From positions 5,958,174-6,022,173 of the forward strand of contig NC_031477.1 of NCBI RefSeq assembly GCF_000006565.2: a DNA stretch of 64,000 nucleotides, given 5' to 3'. Of the stretch, positions 37,101 to 51,228 are shown piece after piece (positions within the stretch are counted from its first letter, which is position 1; each line of letters opens with the position of its first letter). The translations under genes were made by a program, and so were the position numbers. The notes beneath the pieces are model-generated. The model was given only the letters and a program-made list of their open reading frames with translations, had not been told where the DNA came from and searched no databases. The DNA is from Toxoplasma gondii ME49. Its lineage: Eukaryota > Apicomplexa > Conoidasida > Eucoccidiorida > Sarcocystidae.

Positions 37101-39538
37101 TTCTTTTCTTTCCACCCTGCCGGCATGGTGATGACGGCGCGACTCCGAGCGAAACTCGATTTTTTCGAATCTGACTTTTTTGAGTCGCATGTTTCGACTG
37201 TACAGAAGTTTCAGGTCTAGACTGAACTGAAGCACGGATTCGCTTTTCTCGACATTTTCCTCAGCGGGACTTCTCGCCTCGAGTTTCCACTCTCGCCGTC
37301 ACAGCGTCTCTCTCCTCCCCGGCGCCGCTCGCCACTCCCCACCGTTTGTCTTTGTCGAGGAAGTACATGCCTCCTTGCTCAATGAGTTGTCTGCCGAGCT
37401 CGAGCGTCACTTGGTCACCCCAAGCGTTGACGAAAGGCATGGACATGTCGTCCAGAAACAGCGTCATCTGTTTGCCGCCAGGCGGGCAGTACGTCTTCCC
37501 GGTCTTTCTCTCCAGCTCCGCCTCGACGGTCTGCTGAAACCTCTCGGGTGTCGTCGCAGACGACAGATTCACCCGCTTCCACAGGCGCTCGCTGAGCTGG
37601 TACTTGGAGAAGAACATCAACGCAGTCGAAGTCTTCGCCGTTCCGGGACCGCCGACCAGCAACACAGCCTGGAACGAAGGTGGATTCCGCGAGTGCGGCA
37701 AGCTCAAGAGGTTCGTGACCAGGTACTCTGCTCTGCAGAGGACAGACATGGAGAGAGGGAGGAGACGAAGAGCCATGGTGGAAGGGAAGGCGGAGTTCAC
37801 GGGGACCGGCGGCAACGCGCTGGCGACGCGGAGCGTCTCTCTGAGCGCCTGCTCTCGCCGCTTCGCTCCTTCTCTCCCCGCGACCGTGTGCTGCCTTCTG
37901 CGCGCGCGCGCGAGTCACCTGCCCTTCCGTTTGCCTTGCCTTTCAGAGTCGGTTGTGGGCGCGAGGATGGAGGAGAAGGTGGCGGAGCCTGGAGGCGGAG
38001 TCCACTCTCTGGCGCTCCACTTCTGGAACGTCTTCGTCTCCAGCTCGACCCAGTAGTCGAAGAGTGTGAGGCCTTCTTCGCAAGCATGTGGAGCTCCCAG
38101 ACTCTTCAGGAAAGCGTCGAAGCGAAGACGGTCCTCGGTTTCGAGCAGGCCGCCCACCCCCCATGTCAGCGCGTAGGTCAACACACGTTCGTACTGCAGG
38201 CTCGTCAAAGCCTCATTTCGAGTTTCAAAGTGACGGAGCAGCGCGGCCAGCAAATTCAAGACCTGCACCGTCAAAATCTGCGCCGAAACCGGCATTACAT
38301 GTCGCAGCTCTCTCAACGCAAAGTCGAGCGTATTCGCCCCGAATAAATACCTGGAAAAAAACGCCAGGGACATGCAGGAAGTCGCGCGAGACAGCGAAGG
38401 AAGGGAAAAAGCTGAAAAAAAGGCAGGCGAGAGAAAAAGAGAGGTGGAAACGCAGAAAGGAACACGGTGTCGAAGAGAGGAAAGCAGAGGAGACGCAGGC
38501 AAAAGAAGGACAGGGAGGAGAGGCGACCGGCAAAGAAAGAGATCCAGACAAGGAGAATGAGTCCAGACGCATGGGAAGATGACAGAGAAGGGAGGAAGAA
38601 ACGCCCGAGACTAGAGGGACAGACGTATTCACAGACGAAGCGTTGAGCAAGAGCAGAAAAGGAAGTCGGCTTGTTTCGGCGAGAGTGAGAAAGAACAGAG
38701 ATGCGGAGGCTTTTTTTTCAAGAGACGCAAAGAGACTCCAGAACACTCGCTCTCGAACGAGATGACAACTGCGTTTCTTCCCCTTCCTTCCACGCAGCTC
38801 CCTCCACGTTCTTCGACGAAGTTCTCTCTTGTCACTCTCTCACTGTCTCTGTCGAGGAATCAACTTTTTCTTTCGCCTCACTTTTCAAAGAGCGGAGTCA
38901 AGAGAGCCTTTTCTTCGCTCGCCGCAGGGCCAGTTTGTGCGCGGGCGTTCAACCAGCTGAGGACGAGAGGCTTCCAGCCGACGTCGGTGGCAGATACGTA
39001 AACGATGCCGGCGCGGCTCACCGTCGCTGGCGAGGCGTTGTTCAGGTTTTCGACTTCGAACACGATCCTGCGTGAAGGAAACAGGCCAGCTCCTCGGAGG
39101 ACAGAGAACGAGTCCCAACAATGGAAGTCCATCTTGAACACCGAAACAGAGGCGAAGCCACAGAGAGAAGACAGAGAGCAAACAAACAAGAGACGACGCA
39201 GACGCTGGAGACGTAAGAAATAGTGGAGACTCCACAGACGCAAGAGGCAGTGGAGACACACAACAGAAAGCAAGTATAGCAGAGACAGTAGATCCGGTAG
39301 AGCTTTGGAGAGAGTCCCTGTGGCGATTGCGTGCGTTTGGATGAACGCGTTGGTGGGCTTGCACTGCTGAAAGAAAGCGTCGCGGAAACAGCCTGGAAAG
39401 AGCGTTTTTCTTTTTTGATGTTTTGCCTAGTGCAGTTGCCATTCGAACCGTGTGTTTTTCTCGATTTTCGTACTTCCAGAGACGTCGAAAAACAAGCTGA
39501 ACATCTCCAGAGGCTCTAGACCCGTCTGCCCGTTTGGG

Positions 39539-39575
<37 letters not shown>

Positions 39576-42500
39576 GTGTATTTGTATGTGTGGGTGGTGG
39601 AATCTTTCTGACTGCTGCATCGGATTCTTTCTGCGAGTCGCCGGCTCACCGAGTATTTTCCGTCATGGGGATTCGATCGTTGTTTGCGAGCGTGAGGATT
39701 TTATTGTCGTCGAGAACGGTGTTCAGATTTTCGATCCAGATGGCGTCGACTGGTCCGTCGCAAGTAAGCCAAGTGTTGAATTTCAGAGCTCGGTTGTTGT
39801 ACTTCGCCCACAGCCAGGCAAAGATTCCTGGAGTCCACTCTTCAGTCAACGGGTCTTTGACGCCGTACATCTGTTGCGCCGTTATCGCCTTCGGATTCAT
39901 CACCACACTCCTCGTCGGAATGCCAATCGACGTCAACGCCGTCGCCAGCGTCGAGGCGATTTCACTCTTCCCCGAGCAAGTCGGACCGACCAGCATGAAG
40001 CCATGTCGAACAGTGGACGTCTGAAGAGAAGGCGGAGAAACGAAGGAAAACGAAGGAAAACGGGGGGAAAAGGAGGGAAAAGGAGGGAAAAGGAGGGAGA
40101 AGGAGGGGAACGACGGAGACATGGAGATGGAAAAAGGCACAGTTGTGCATGTGATTGTCGGGGCAGAGTCGCGTCCACGAGGTATCTCTCCAAAAACGCT
40201 CATCGTCTATTGGCTTTGTTCTCTGCTGATGCCTGTGCAGCTTTCTTTCTCTCGTGTACTTGTTCTTCTCTCGTTCTTGCCGTCTTTTTTCGCTTTGTAC
40301 GTCTCTCCTTCGTCCTCCGTCTCTGTCTTTTTGTCTGACTTCTATTCTCTCCTTTTTGACCATTCATCAACACTTGTCCCTCTTCCTATTTCCCCTCACT
40401 TGCTCTTTCTCACCACTTCCTTTCTCCCTCCCTCTTCGTCTCTCTTTATCACTCTTTCTCTTTGCGCTTGACACCCTCGCTTTCTCCTTCTGTGAGGCAC
40501 CGGAAAGACGCAGAGCGAGCAGGCTTCTCGATGGTTTACGTCTCCTGCTTTCCGACAGCGACATCTTTCTCCTCTTCTTTCTGCCCTCCTAGGACCGGCT
40601 TTCTTTCACAGGGATTCTTTTGTGGTTTTCTCGTTGCGAGAGGAAAGCAAGAAACTTCGACCGTCACGGAGAAGGAAAAACTCCAAGGGGGAAGTATCAC
40701 GCGTGCGTTGCGTATATGAAGCAACTGTGTGGTGTTGCACCAGCATGCTAAGAGAAGAAAACGATTCGACCAGGTGGAAAACAGTTCTCGCATATCTACA
40801 CGAGGAGTCCAGACCGCAGTCTCTCCTTTCCAGAAGAAGCTCTTTCTCTCGTCTTTCTTTCCACATCCTCTCTTTCTTCCTCTCTCTTCATCGTTGCTCT
40901 TCCTCCCACTTTCTCTCGTCCCCGTTCCGTCCTGCAAGGCACAACTCGGAGCCGCAGACGAGTCAAGCTCCGAAGCAGTCAGACCCGCAGAAACAGGTTC
41001 TCCTAGAAAGACAGGCATGTTCAAATGAAGCGACACAGGTCAGCTAACGCGAACGTCAACGGTGAGACAGAGACGCGCAGAACTTCAAGCCGCGACTGCT
41101 GTACCTCGTAGAGCTGCATGACTTTGGTGAGAAACTCGTCTGAGAGAAGAAGCTTGTTTTTCGCGATCGTCGCGACGACAGCACTCTCGACTTCGCTGTA
41201 GAGCTTCTTTGGGGGGTCCGCTTGCTTGGGGAAAATGTCGCGTAGAAGCGAGAGGAACAATGGAACGTCGTCCGCCACCAGCTTTGAGAGGTTCATGTCC
41301 CTCAAGGTGCTGGAGAGAAGCGAGAAAAGCGTCAGCATCAGAGCAAAGCAGAATCGTGAGCCGAGCCGAAGCAAAGGCGGCTGGAGACGCGTTGTCTGCC
41401 GAACTCGAGGAGATCGATTCACTGGACGCGGAAGAAAGCCGGCCAAACGAGCAAGCGCGAAGGGAAGAGAAAAAAGTGGAGTCCACGCGAGAGTGGCGAC
41501 AGCCAAGAGACCCGCCAGAATGACGCATGTGCGCCTCTGGTCGAAAATTTTTTTCTGCGTCTCGCAGTTCACGAGCTGCAGCCTTTCGCCTCCTTCCCCT
41601 TCTCTCGTTCGCGTTTCCCTCTCTGCTCTGTTCCTTACCGCATCAGCAACATCTCTTCGTCAGCGTCGGGATCCGTCCTCTTGGTGGCGCCTGCCGTTCG
41701 CAGCACAGAGAGAATGTTTCTTAGACCGAAGTCGTAGTGGCGCTGCTTGGAAAGCTGTTCCTCGCAGAGGCCGTAGAGGACCTTGAACTTCTTTGACAAG
41801 TTGTCAATGTCGAGGTATCCGACAGACGCCAGTTTTACCTGGGGCGCAGCACAGCAGGGCATGTCGAGACATGCGAACACACTTGGTCAAATCCCGCGGA
41901 GAGAATCTGGAGAAAGAGAGACAAAGTCAATTCGAGAGAAGGCTCGAGGCAAAGGAAGCCTCTCTCAGAAGCAACAGCGTCAAGGAGCGAACGCGGATCG
42001 AAGAAACAGAGACGGGAGACGCGGAAAAGGGACTAGGAGAAGCCAGGAATCTGGTCATGGAAACGAACGAGAAAGAAAGAACTGTGCGGAGATGACTCTA
42101 AGAAGAGTGGACTCTGTCGAATGCGGCACCCTCAAGGTTCGCTTCAGGGAAGAAGGAGCAAAGACGTCCGGTAACTAATCCAGTGGTTCTTTTCAAGTCA
42201 CCTGCTTATCTCGAATCGAAACAGACGCCTGTAGAGTACCTAGATTCTTTCTCCACGATTTTGAGCATGACTTCAGAACCGCGATCCACACACACAGTCT
42301 GGAGTTCAGTTCGATCCAGTCTCACTTGTGCGGTCGCACTGCAGGGAAGGAACGCTTTGAGAAAATCGTTGCCTCTTTTTCGTGGAAGCGTCGAGAGAAA
42401 TTATTTTTCAAGTGCAAGTTCAGCCTGCGAGTCGAGAACCAACTGCATCGCTTTCTCCATCCCGTTTCGACTGCCTTCGCGCCTCACTTTTATGATGATT

Positions 42501-45500
42501 TGGCGATCAGGAACCATCATGGAGACACTTCGGAAGAGCACCTTCAAGTTCTCCGGAAGTTCTTGTCTCCCTGCGTATCCCGGATTCATCGTGATGAAGT
42601 ACGCGGTCGCAGGGACAAGCCGAATGGGTGCTGCCTCGCCGGGGAACATGAAGGTTCGCAGGCCTTGCTTCTTCGCAGTTGTGATGGACTCAATCTAAAA
42701 GAAAGAAACACCAAACATGAAACGCTGCTGGCGAATCCCGAGTGGAGACAAAGGAGAAAAAAGGACGAACAGCGTCTCCGAGAAGGAGTGAAGGACTCCG
42801 CGTGACTGCCGACGTCTCCGTCAACACCGGCATGGTTTCGGGGCTGCTGTTCTTTCCGTTTGTTCTTGCTTGTCTGAAAACGCGTTTTCTCCTCACTTTT
42901 CATGAAGTTTTCTTGCCGCGCTCCTTATCCTTCCTCTGCACTGTGTGCTCTCTTCCCTCTTTGCCTCTTTTTCTTCTCTCCCTCCTGCTCTTACCCCTCC
43001 TGCTTCTTGTTTCTCTGTCTGTTCTCGTTTCTCTGTCTGTTCTTGTTTCTCTTTCTGTTCTCGTTTCTCTTTCTGTTCTTGTTTCTCTTTCTGTTCTCGT
43101 TTCTCTGTCTGTTCTCGTTTCTCTGTCTGTTCTCGTTTCTCTGTCTGTTCTCGTTTCTCTTTCTTCACGCCACACGGTTCTTTTTGTCACCTGCATGGCG
43201 ACGACGGAGAGCACTTCGAGGTCGATGCGGTTGAATTCGTCGAAGCATCCCCAGAGACCGCTCTGGCAAAGGCCTTTGAAGATCTTGGCCATGTCGTTGT
43301 AGCGGTGTTGATCAGAGCAGTTCGTCACGACGACGAAGACGCCTAGAGTCCTGCCCATGTCTTTCACAGTCTCCGTCTTCCCCGTCCCCGCGGGACCTGC
43401 AGGTGCGCCTCCGTAGAACATCCCCAGAGCTTGCGAGCAAGTCAGGTAACACCTGGAACCCAGGAAGGAGCGCAGGCCGGAGAAGCAGCGCGCCATGAAC
43501 GCGGCGGCCAAGGACTCCGAGGCAAAGGAGACCAAGCAAAAACAGGGAGAGAAGCAGACCCACCGAGGAAGCGCGCAGACGTCGAGGGCGGAGAACCGAG
43601 AGGCGCAAAGAGAAAAGAAAACCGACACACGGGGGAGGAATCGACAGTGTTGGAGAAGCATGGATTATGAAGCATGTGGTAGGCAGCGTTCTCTGTCCTT
43701 CGAGGTTCCGTGAAGGGCCATGCGTCGTTGCATGCGGTCATCTCTTCTCGCGAAAGCGGCAGGAACGTGGAGAGGGGAACGGAAGGCAAAGGCTTTTCAA
43801 TTTGCTTCTCTTGCTTTTCTTGCCTGTCGGTGAGAGGCGTGATGGCGAGTCGCTCCTTGACTCCGAGATATTCGTACGAGTACGTAAAGTCCACATCTGC
43901 AATCGCAATGAGGGCATTGTCCGTGTCAGTTTTCCAGTACAGTCGCGTTTGCTTCAGCCACTCGAAGTCACTTGAATCTCTCAGACGATGTTCCTTCACC
44001 TTCTTCCAAAGGTCTGCGAACACATCCCTCTGGAAAAGCAAAGACGCGCGAGCACAGAGAAAACTCCAAAAGACAAATCCACGTGAGCGCCTCAGCTCTC
44101 CACGCACAGTCGACGTCGAGATGCCTCGTTCCTCGTCAGACAGCCAGGAGTTCACACATCGATACAGAGATATACTCAGAGATATACTCAGAGATATACT
44201 CAGAGATATACTCAGAGATATACTCAGAGATATACTCAGAGATATACTCAGAGATATACTCAGAGATATACTCAGAGATATACTCAGAGATATACTCAGA
44301 GATATACTCAGAGATATACTCAGAGATATACTCAGAGATATACTCAGAGATATACTCAGAGATATACTCAGAGATATACTCAGAGATATACTCAGAGATA
44401 TACTTCACAGATAGACATGTATCTCGGTGGATACACACACCTACACAAATACACACATACATGTAACTCTTTCCTTCCTTACCTACACCCTACACCTACA
44501 CAGTTATCTACATACAGACACAAATATTATACAAATATATATATATATATATATAGATAGATAGATAGATGTAGATCTGATATGAACAGGCAGAGATAGC
44601 TCTTTTTCGGCGAGGAAGAACGCCGACTTGTGCACCTGGTGAACGTGAATGGTGACGAGCGTCTCGTATTTCGTTCGGTTGAGCTGGGTGCCCAGATCGG
44701 AGAGACACGCAGCAACTAAGTCCGTCATCATGGCGACGAACTTCTTGTTTGTCGCATTCATGATTGATTTATCGCGTTCCCGCGAGAGCTTCTCAAGCGC
44801 CTCATGGCAGTCCGTCGTCCACACCATTTGCAGGCCCAGCAACGCCACCTGGAACACGCACGCTTCCGAAACGTTGTTCACCACCGAAAAAGAAGACACA
44901 CAACGAAAGAGGAGAAACCCAGAAAGTGATGGGAAAAAGCAGAAAAAACGCGAAAAAAACGAGAAAAAAACGAGACAAAAACGAGACAAAATGAGGACCA
45001 AACGAAATTGGGAGGGCGAAGAAGAGAAGAATGCAGAGAGCGGAGGAGATAGAGAACGAGAGGAGAAAAGACACGAGAAACAGAAAGACGACATAGAAAA
45101 AGGGAGCTCAGCAGAGACCTAGAAGGAAAGGAAAGGAGAGAGAAAAGAGGGAAGCACACAAAGTTTGGGGGTGAGACAATGAGCTGCTCAGTGTAAGAAT
45201 AAAGTACTGTGTTCCAGAACCGCCTCCCAACATGTGCATCGACATATTTGCGTGCGTTTCTGCGTTCTCTATGCATCCCTCCGTAAATCAATACACTTGA
45301 ACGAAAATGAACTTGGCGTACGCGTTTAGATTCTGACCAGGTAGACCCGTTTTTTGTCTCCTTCGATACAGAGTTGTACATCAAACCATGAATGCACGTT
45401 TATACATACATATACCTATAAATACATATATATATATATATATATACATATATGTATATATATATATATATATGTATGTATAGATGAGTGTGGATATCTT

Positions 45501-48500
45501 TATGAATAGCATTCAAAGGTTCATGTTTATACGTTGACAGACGTGTGTATTTTCATGCATGCAGAGTTTTGTGGAGTTATGTATAGACACCTTGTGAATG
45601 TAGATGTGAAATGGCTGTGTATTTCTCTGGAAGTTGAGTCTTTGTTTTTTGTGCACCTGTGCAATGTATCGATCGCAGAAATCTCTCAGCGACAGCTGGC
45701 TGCCGACAAGGGCGGTTTCATGTGCGGCGTATTTGCAGTCTCTGCGAATCGACCTCTGCATTTGGACTTCGAGGCCTTTCAGCCAGTCTTCAATGTTCCC
45801 CTCTACTTTGAGAGGCGCCGACAGAGTCACGACTTCCTCCGCAGACCCTGCAACCGTCTTGATCTTGACGATTTTCTTTCGGTCCTCTTTGTCAAACACG
45901 ACCTGCAGATATGCACAGAACAGCGCAGCATGCGACTCACGCGTCTCCCTGTTCCTGGGGCCTCCGTTTCTCCTGTCCTCGTCGCGCGCGAGCCTGAACC
46001 GACGAGCGCGAATGCAGCCTTGTTCACAAACGGAGCGTTCGAGGTCGTCTTTCACGAGCACCACTGCACAGGAGATGGAACTCAAGTAGAGTTTTAACGA
46101 GCGACTTTGTACGCGGAAGGTCAGGGCAGGAAACGCTCGAACTGTCAGTCCTTGAGACAACCCCCGCTGCACCAGCGTTTTTCATCTCGCCTCCAGAGAC
46201 CTTTTGTCTGGCGACGACGAAACGGAGAACGCGCCTCGAGACTAGACAGGAGTTGAGGACTTTCTACGCAGTGGTGTTCGCCTGAACGTTGCCAAAGACT
46301 ACGGAAAGGAGACGGTTTTGAAAAGAGAGAAGTGGGCTCTGATAAGCTGAAGAAACGGCCTTCAGCGACCGTGAGCGGAGCGGACGTAGAGCAGAAGAAA
46401 GGGGAAGAAAGGCGACAAAGCGGGAGGGAGAGAAGAAAGAGAGAGGAAAGGAAAGAGAGAAGAGACAGAGGAAAGCATTAGGTAGAAAGGAGGTCGCGCG
46501 GCAGAGATAGAAAGCGCTGCGAAACGAGGGTAAACCTGAACAGAAGGAGAACTTGAAGAGAGAGAGAAGCAGATGTCGAAGTCGCGCGAGACACAGAGAG
46601 AAGGAAACCGGAGAGGGCTGTGCGTTTGCACATGCAGCGCGGACTTGTTTGTCGCGTCCCTAAACTTCCCCAGCAAGAACCAGGATGAAGACGAGAGTTC
46701 TTATCCTGGATTTCGAGCACCGAGGAGAAAGCTCAGAACCGGAAAGTGCGAACGTACACGGGAGATGGCGTCGAACAGTTTTTCAAAGTCTTCCTGCACC
46801 GAATCTGCGTCGGAGCCCTGCGAGAGGATTTTGAGGAGAACAGGATTAGAGACGAAGTAGAATCTAGGAAACTTGTTTCGCTTCCCCTCCAAGTAGGACT
46901 CGAGCGACTTCTGACAGCTCTCGAGGCCTCCGTGCAGGACCGGCAAAAGCTGCTTCAAGAGCTCATTCTGGCAGCACTCGACGACGGTCGCTGTTTCCGC
47001 TGCCTTCGACATGATGGTCGTCTAGGCGAAGGCAAGAGGGACAGTGCAAACGAAGAGACAAGCAACTGACGCGTGAACGACGAGCACCGGAACACAGACT
47101 CTGTGGCGAGTGGCGGCTCCCGAAGGCGCGGCGGAGAGGCTACACATCTCTTGTCCCTGAAACGCTTTTCCTTTCTCGCAGTGACTGTGTTGTGAGGAGA
47201 GAGAGACACAGAGACAGAGGGCATTTTCTGAAAGGGAACCGAGAGGAAAGAATCAGAAACGAAGAAGTGGAGATGTAGGACGGATGGGCGCAGTCTTCAC
47301 ACAAACACACACCGGAGCTCCTCTGCTTCGCACATTTCAGGTCGCCTCCTTGATTTGAAAACCACGAGGAGTCTGACATGGAAACGCTTTTCACAGAGTA
47401 ACCTCAGAAGGAGCTGCTACCTCCTCCTCTGTCTCAGCAGCACACAGCTGCTCCTCTCAACCAGACAGCGTCGCGAATCATGTCCGTGTCTCTCTCTGGA
47501 AAACTCGAGACTGGAAGCAAGGCGCACGGAAGACGAGAAGAAAACGACAAGGCCTTCTTTCTCTGGGGGAACTCGATTCGAGCGTCTCCACTGCGTGTGT
47601 TCTCCCTCTCTCTGCGTTTGCTGATTCCTCTCTTTCCACGTGTATTTCCTAGAGAAAAGAAGGAAAATGCTGGAAAGGCCTCCAGAGGGCAGAAAACGCA
47701 GCTCGTGGCGAGCCGCAGTGTTTCACAGAAAACTCGGTGGCCAACTAAGAGGTTTCTTCTTCATCCTTTCCGATGCGCTCCTGAGGTGCGGTCACCAGAC
47801 GGTTCATCTTTTACCCAGTCTTTGTCAATTCCGTGGAACCGCTTGGCCTCTGCCGGCATCTGCTTGGCAATGTCTCCTCCAGTGAAGACAGGCTCAAGAG
47901 AAGTCCAGAGCACCTGCACCTTCGTCCAGCTGTCGATTGTGTCTGCATGACAGAAGGCGTCGAGACTCTTTCGCATCACTTGAGGAGGGAGAAGACGAGA
48001 AACGTGTGGGGAACCGCAACAAGACGCTCGAGACTCTACGGCGTTCTTCAAGGAGGAGGCCAAAAGAAGCAAAAGAAAAGGAAACGCACGCGACAGGGCA
48101 GAGACGAGACTCAGAGGAAGCAGAAACTCGTCACAGTTCAGAGAGAAGAAAGCGAACGAGAGGAATCTATTCGTCTCTGTGTGTACAGGTAGAGTCTTCT
48201 GTATCCACATGGATTCGCCTCGATTCTTAGTCTCATCGGTGGCTCGTCAAGACATGCCGAGACCTCTGCACGCGCGAACAAAGGACGCCTGAATCGAGCT
48301 TCACACTTGATTTGATTTCCAAGGCAAGGAAGTCTTCCCCGAGCCTCTCTGTGAAGAGACGAAACCTATAGCCTTTCTTCTTTAATACGGGGAACGGACC
48401 GAATAGAGATGCACATTTCTTTTGCTGGCATACGTGTGTCTGTGTATGTGGTGAGACCTAGGGACCTCTCTGCTTTCTGCGAGTGTCTGCGACATTTTCT

Positions 48501-51173
48501 CCAGTTTTCGCTGTTCTGGCATGCATCCGTTGAGCGCGAAAAAAACTGAAGAGAAAGAGGAGGACTCGTCCTCACCAGAAACATCCGACAAAGTTGTGAG
48601 CATGTTGACGACTCTCTCTTTGAAGGGTGCAACATGTCTCATGGCGTTCATCGTGTTCAGAGACATCTGAGACTCTTCCAGAGCTTCTTGAATCTCCGCC
48701 ACTCTTCCTCCTTGCAGGACGCATGGATAGTCTCTGAACGAGATGTATCAACAGAAGTATTGATACACCAAAGTATTGGTACATACGCACGGAGTACATA
48801 GACAGCGAGAGATACAGAGAAATGCAGGGACACAAAGGTACCGAGCCAGGTTGGCATTCCGATGTAGGTAGGTTTAGGTACAGTTCTACGTCTGTGAAGA
48901 CAGGACTGAGCGCATGGACGAAGCTCTCTCGTTCTGCACCTCTAGACTTTCACCTACCTAGACGGATGAGCGCATACGCACAGACATCATTGCCCAGCCT
49001 CATGCATAGATGCACAAAAATACTCGTTCTCACCTAAGTATACACATATATATATATATATGTTTTTCCGGTGTTCCTTCACCTCATATGTGTCAGAGGT
49101 GAACGCTTTCTGCACAGTTTGAATTTCTCCTCTTCCCGCTTGTCTCCAAGCACTGGTTCGCAGGCACCTGCAGCCTTCGCTGGGATGTGCAGGGAGCCTC
49201 CCGGTGGCGGGCCATGACGTGTATTGGATCTCATTTCTCGCATGTGTGAGTTGAGAGGAGACTGGCTGCGCGTTTTGTGACGAACCTCGTTTTCCACGTT
49301 CCGAAGTCGAAGCTCGTTTGCTTCCACGCATGTTCAATGTCGGAGAGTTTTTCTTCGATTATCAACTGCTTGTCGGCAGAGTCGCAGATGTCAACAATGT
49401 CGTCCTGCAGGCGACGGAGGAGAAGCGGGAGAGTCGAGCACAGAAATGTCGTGAATCAGTGGAGAGTAGACTCGGAAAACGAGTAGGAAATGCAAAGACG
49501 CGAGTCGCAAGTCCACACACAGAGGAAGACGTTTCTCGGTAGAGATCTACCGACGCTGTACAGCAGCAGACAGACTCGCAGCTCCGCGCACAAAGAGAGA
49601 ACCCATACAAACGCGGAGTTCTTGACTGACGATGTAGAAAAACAAAGTTGGGCGAAAACATACGTACAGAGATAAAAAAGGCTGACTGAAAACAGTCGGA
49701 CTGGTAGAGCGAGAAACAGAGAGACAGAGAGGTGAAGAGCGCGAGAGAGTGAGAGATCGAGTAAAGACGATCGACAAAATTCACAGGTGAACGCCCATGG
49801 AGACTTGGAGAGACCGACCGACAGAGTCAGTTGGGAAGGAAAATTCAACGACGAGAGTGGAGACGTCGACTGACGGAACGGCAAAGAGCGAGCGGAAGAA
49901 ATGGAGGCAGATCTCCCTAGCGAGACAGCTGTCCGGCGCGAACCGTGTAGATACGCCTCAAGAAAGTTCAGAAGTGAGCCAAGACCCATCACGAAGACTG
50001 AACTGCCTGTACGAGCAGACGGCGACGAAGAGTGTGAGGGGAGAGCCTTGCCTCGGCGTCCCCGAGTGTACGAGAAAGACGAAACATTCCGTCATGAAGT
50101 CAGAGCAGATCGAGTAAAGAGCTCTGAGCTCCTGCACCGAATCCCAAGCAAAAACGTGTGAACTCGAAAGGAGTTCGTGGAACTGAAAAAACACTGAACG
50201 CGACTTCGAGAATAAGTCCTCCAAAGAATCGACGTCGTCCCCAAAACCTGCTAAAACCTGGAGATCTTCATGCGCGCTCGTACCTTGAACTGAAGGAGGC
50301 CGGCGTCGGTCAGCGTCTGCAGCCTGAGCATCTCATTTTCTACATTGAAAGATTTTCCGGTGATTTCTTCGACTTGTTTCCAGTGCCGAGGCATGATGGA
50401 CTTTTTGCTCAACTCCTCGAGAAGCGGCAGAATCTGCGAAAAATCAAAGACACACGAGTCACCTGTCCCCTATGCAACAGGGCCGCATACGTTCGTATCG
50501 ATGGACATTTGCTCAGAAGTTACTGCAGATACATGCATAAATATATCTCTATCTGTATTATTGTGTATACATATGCATATATATACATATATATGAATGG
50601 TGGCGAGAAGCATTTCAGAATCTACATGCAGAGACAGAGAGACACTTGTATGCCGGTGTACAGATATAGATGTCTTTCTGAATGTGAGAATATGCAAATG
50701 CAAGAGTGGCTTCATGAATATACTTCTGTGTTGATATATATACATATATATTTACGTGCAAGTGCATCTGCAGATATATATATATATATGTTTTTGAGTG
50801 CCCGAGTATCCGCATGCGAAAACGTCTCTGTTCGCACCTCGATGAAGTCGTCGATTTCTTTCTTGAGTTCGAGGTAGGCGTCTGAGTCCTTGAGCTGCTT
50901 GGGAAGTTTCTTGCAGCATGTGGAGAAAAACTGAATTTTTTCCGTCAGCAGCGGCATGTACCCGGGCGCATCTGTCCAGTGAATCTCCTTCCATTCTTTC
51001 ATCGTGTCGATGACCTGCGAACGACGAACCCAGTTCCTCGAAAAGATGAACTCCTTTCTCAGGCTCCACCCAACATGACGCAAACACAAAGTCTCCAAAA
51101 ACATTTGCAAAAATTTCGAATCATATACACATTCACACACATATACTTGTATATATATATATATATAATACAT

Positions 51174-51228
<55 letters not shown>

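Larger units (their letters stand above)
41639..44029 (-). other. Dynein AAA1, the main ATPase site
   Basis: AAA1 is encoded by exons 28-31 in the window. It begins near [11 protein letters not shown]. The Walker A loop GPAGTGKT is at 43374-43397 and the Walker B box CFDEF at 43233-43247, both intact, so the main catalytic site should be active. [18 protein letters not shown] and [14 protein letters not shown] follow as in all dyneins. The first splice joint of this block uses the GC-AG intron at 43453-43823. Confidence 0.95.

Noticed and set aside
44165..44404. CRISPR-like array
   Set aside because: Units are directly adjacent with no spacers, and the gene structure is eukaryotic. This is a simple tandem repeat.
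43710..44466. Frames encoding (EIYS)n or (ISEY)n repeat proteins
   Set aside because: They are products of a 12-bp intronic repeat. Conserved dynein exons on both sides join in phase without this segment.
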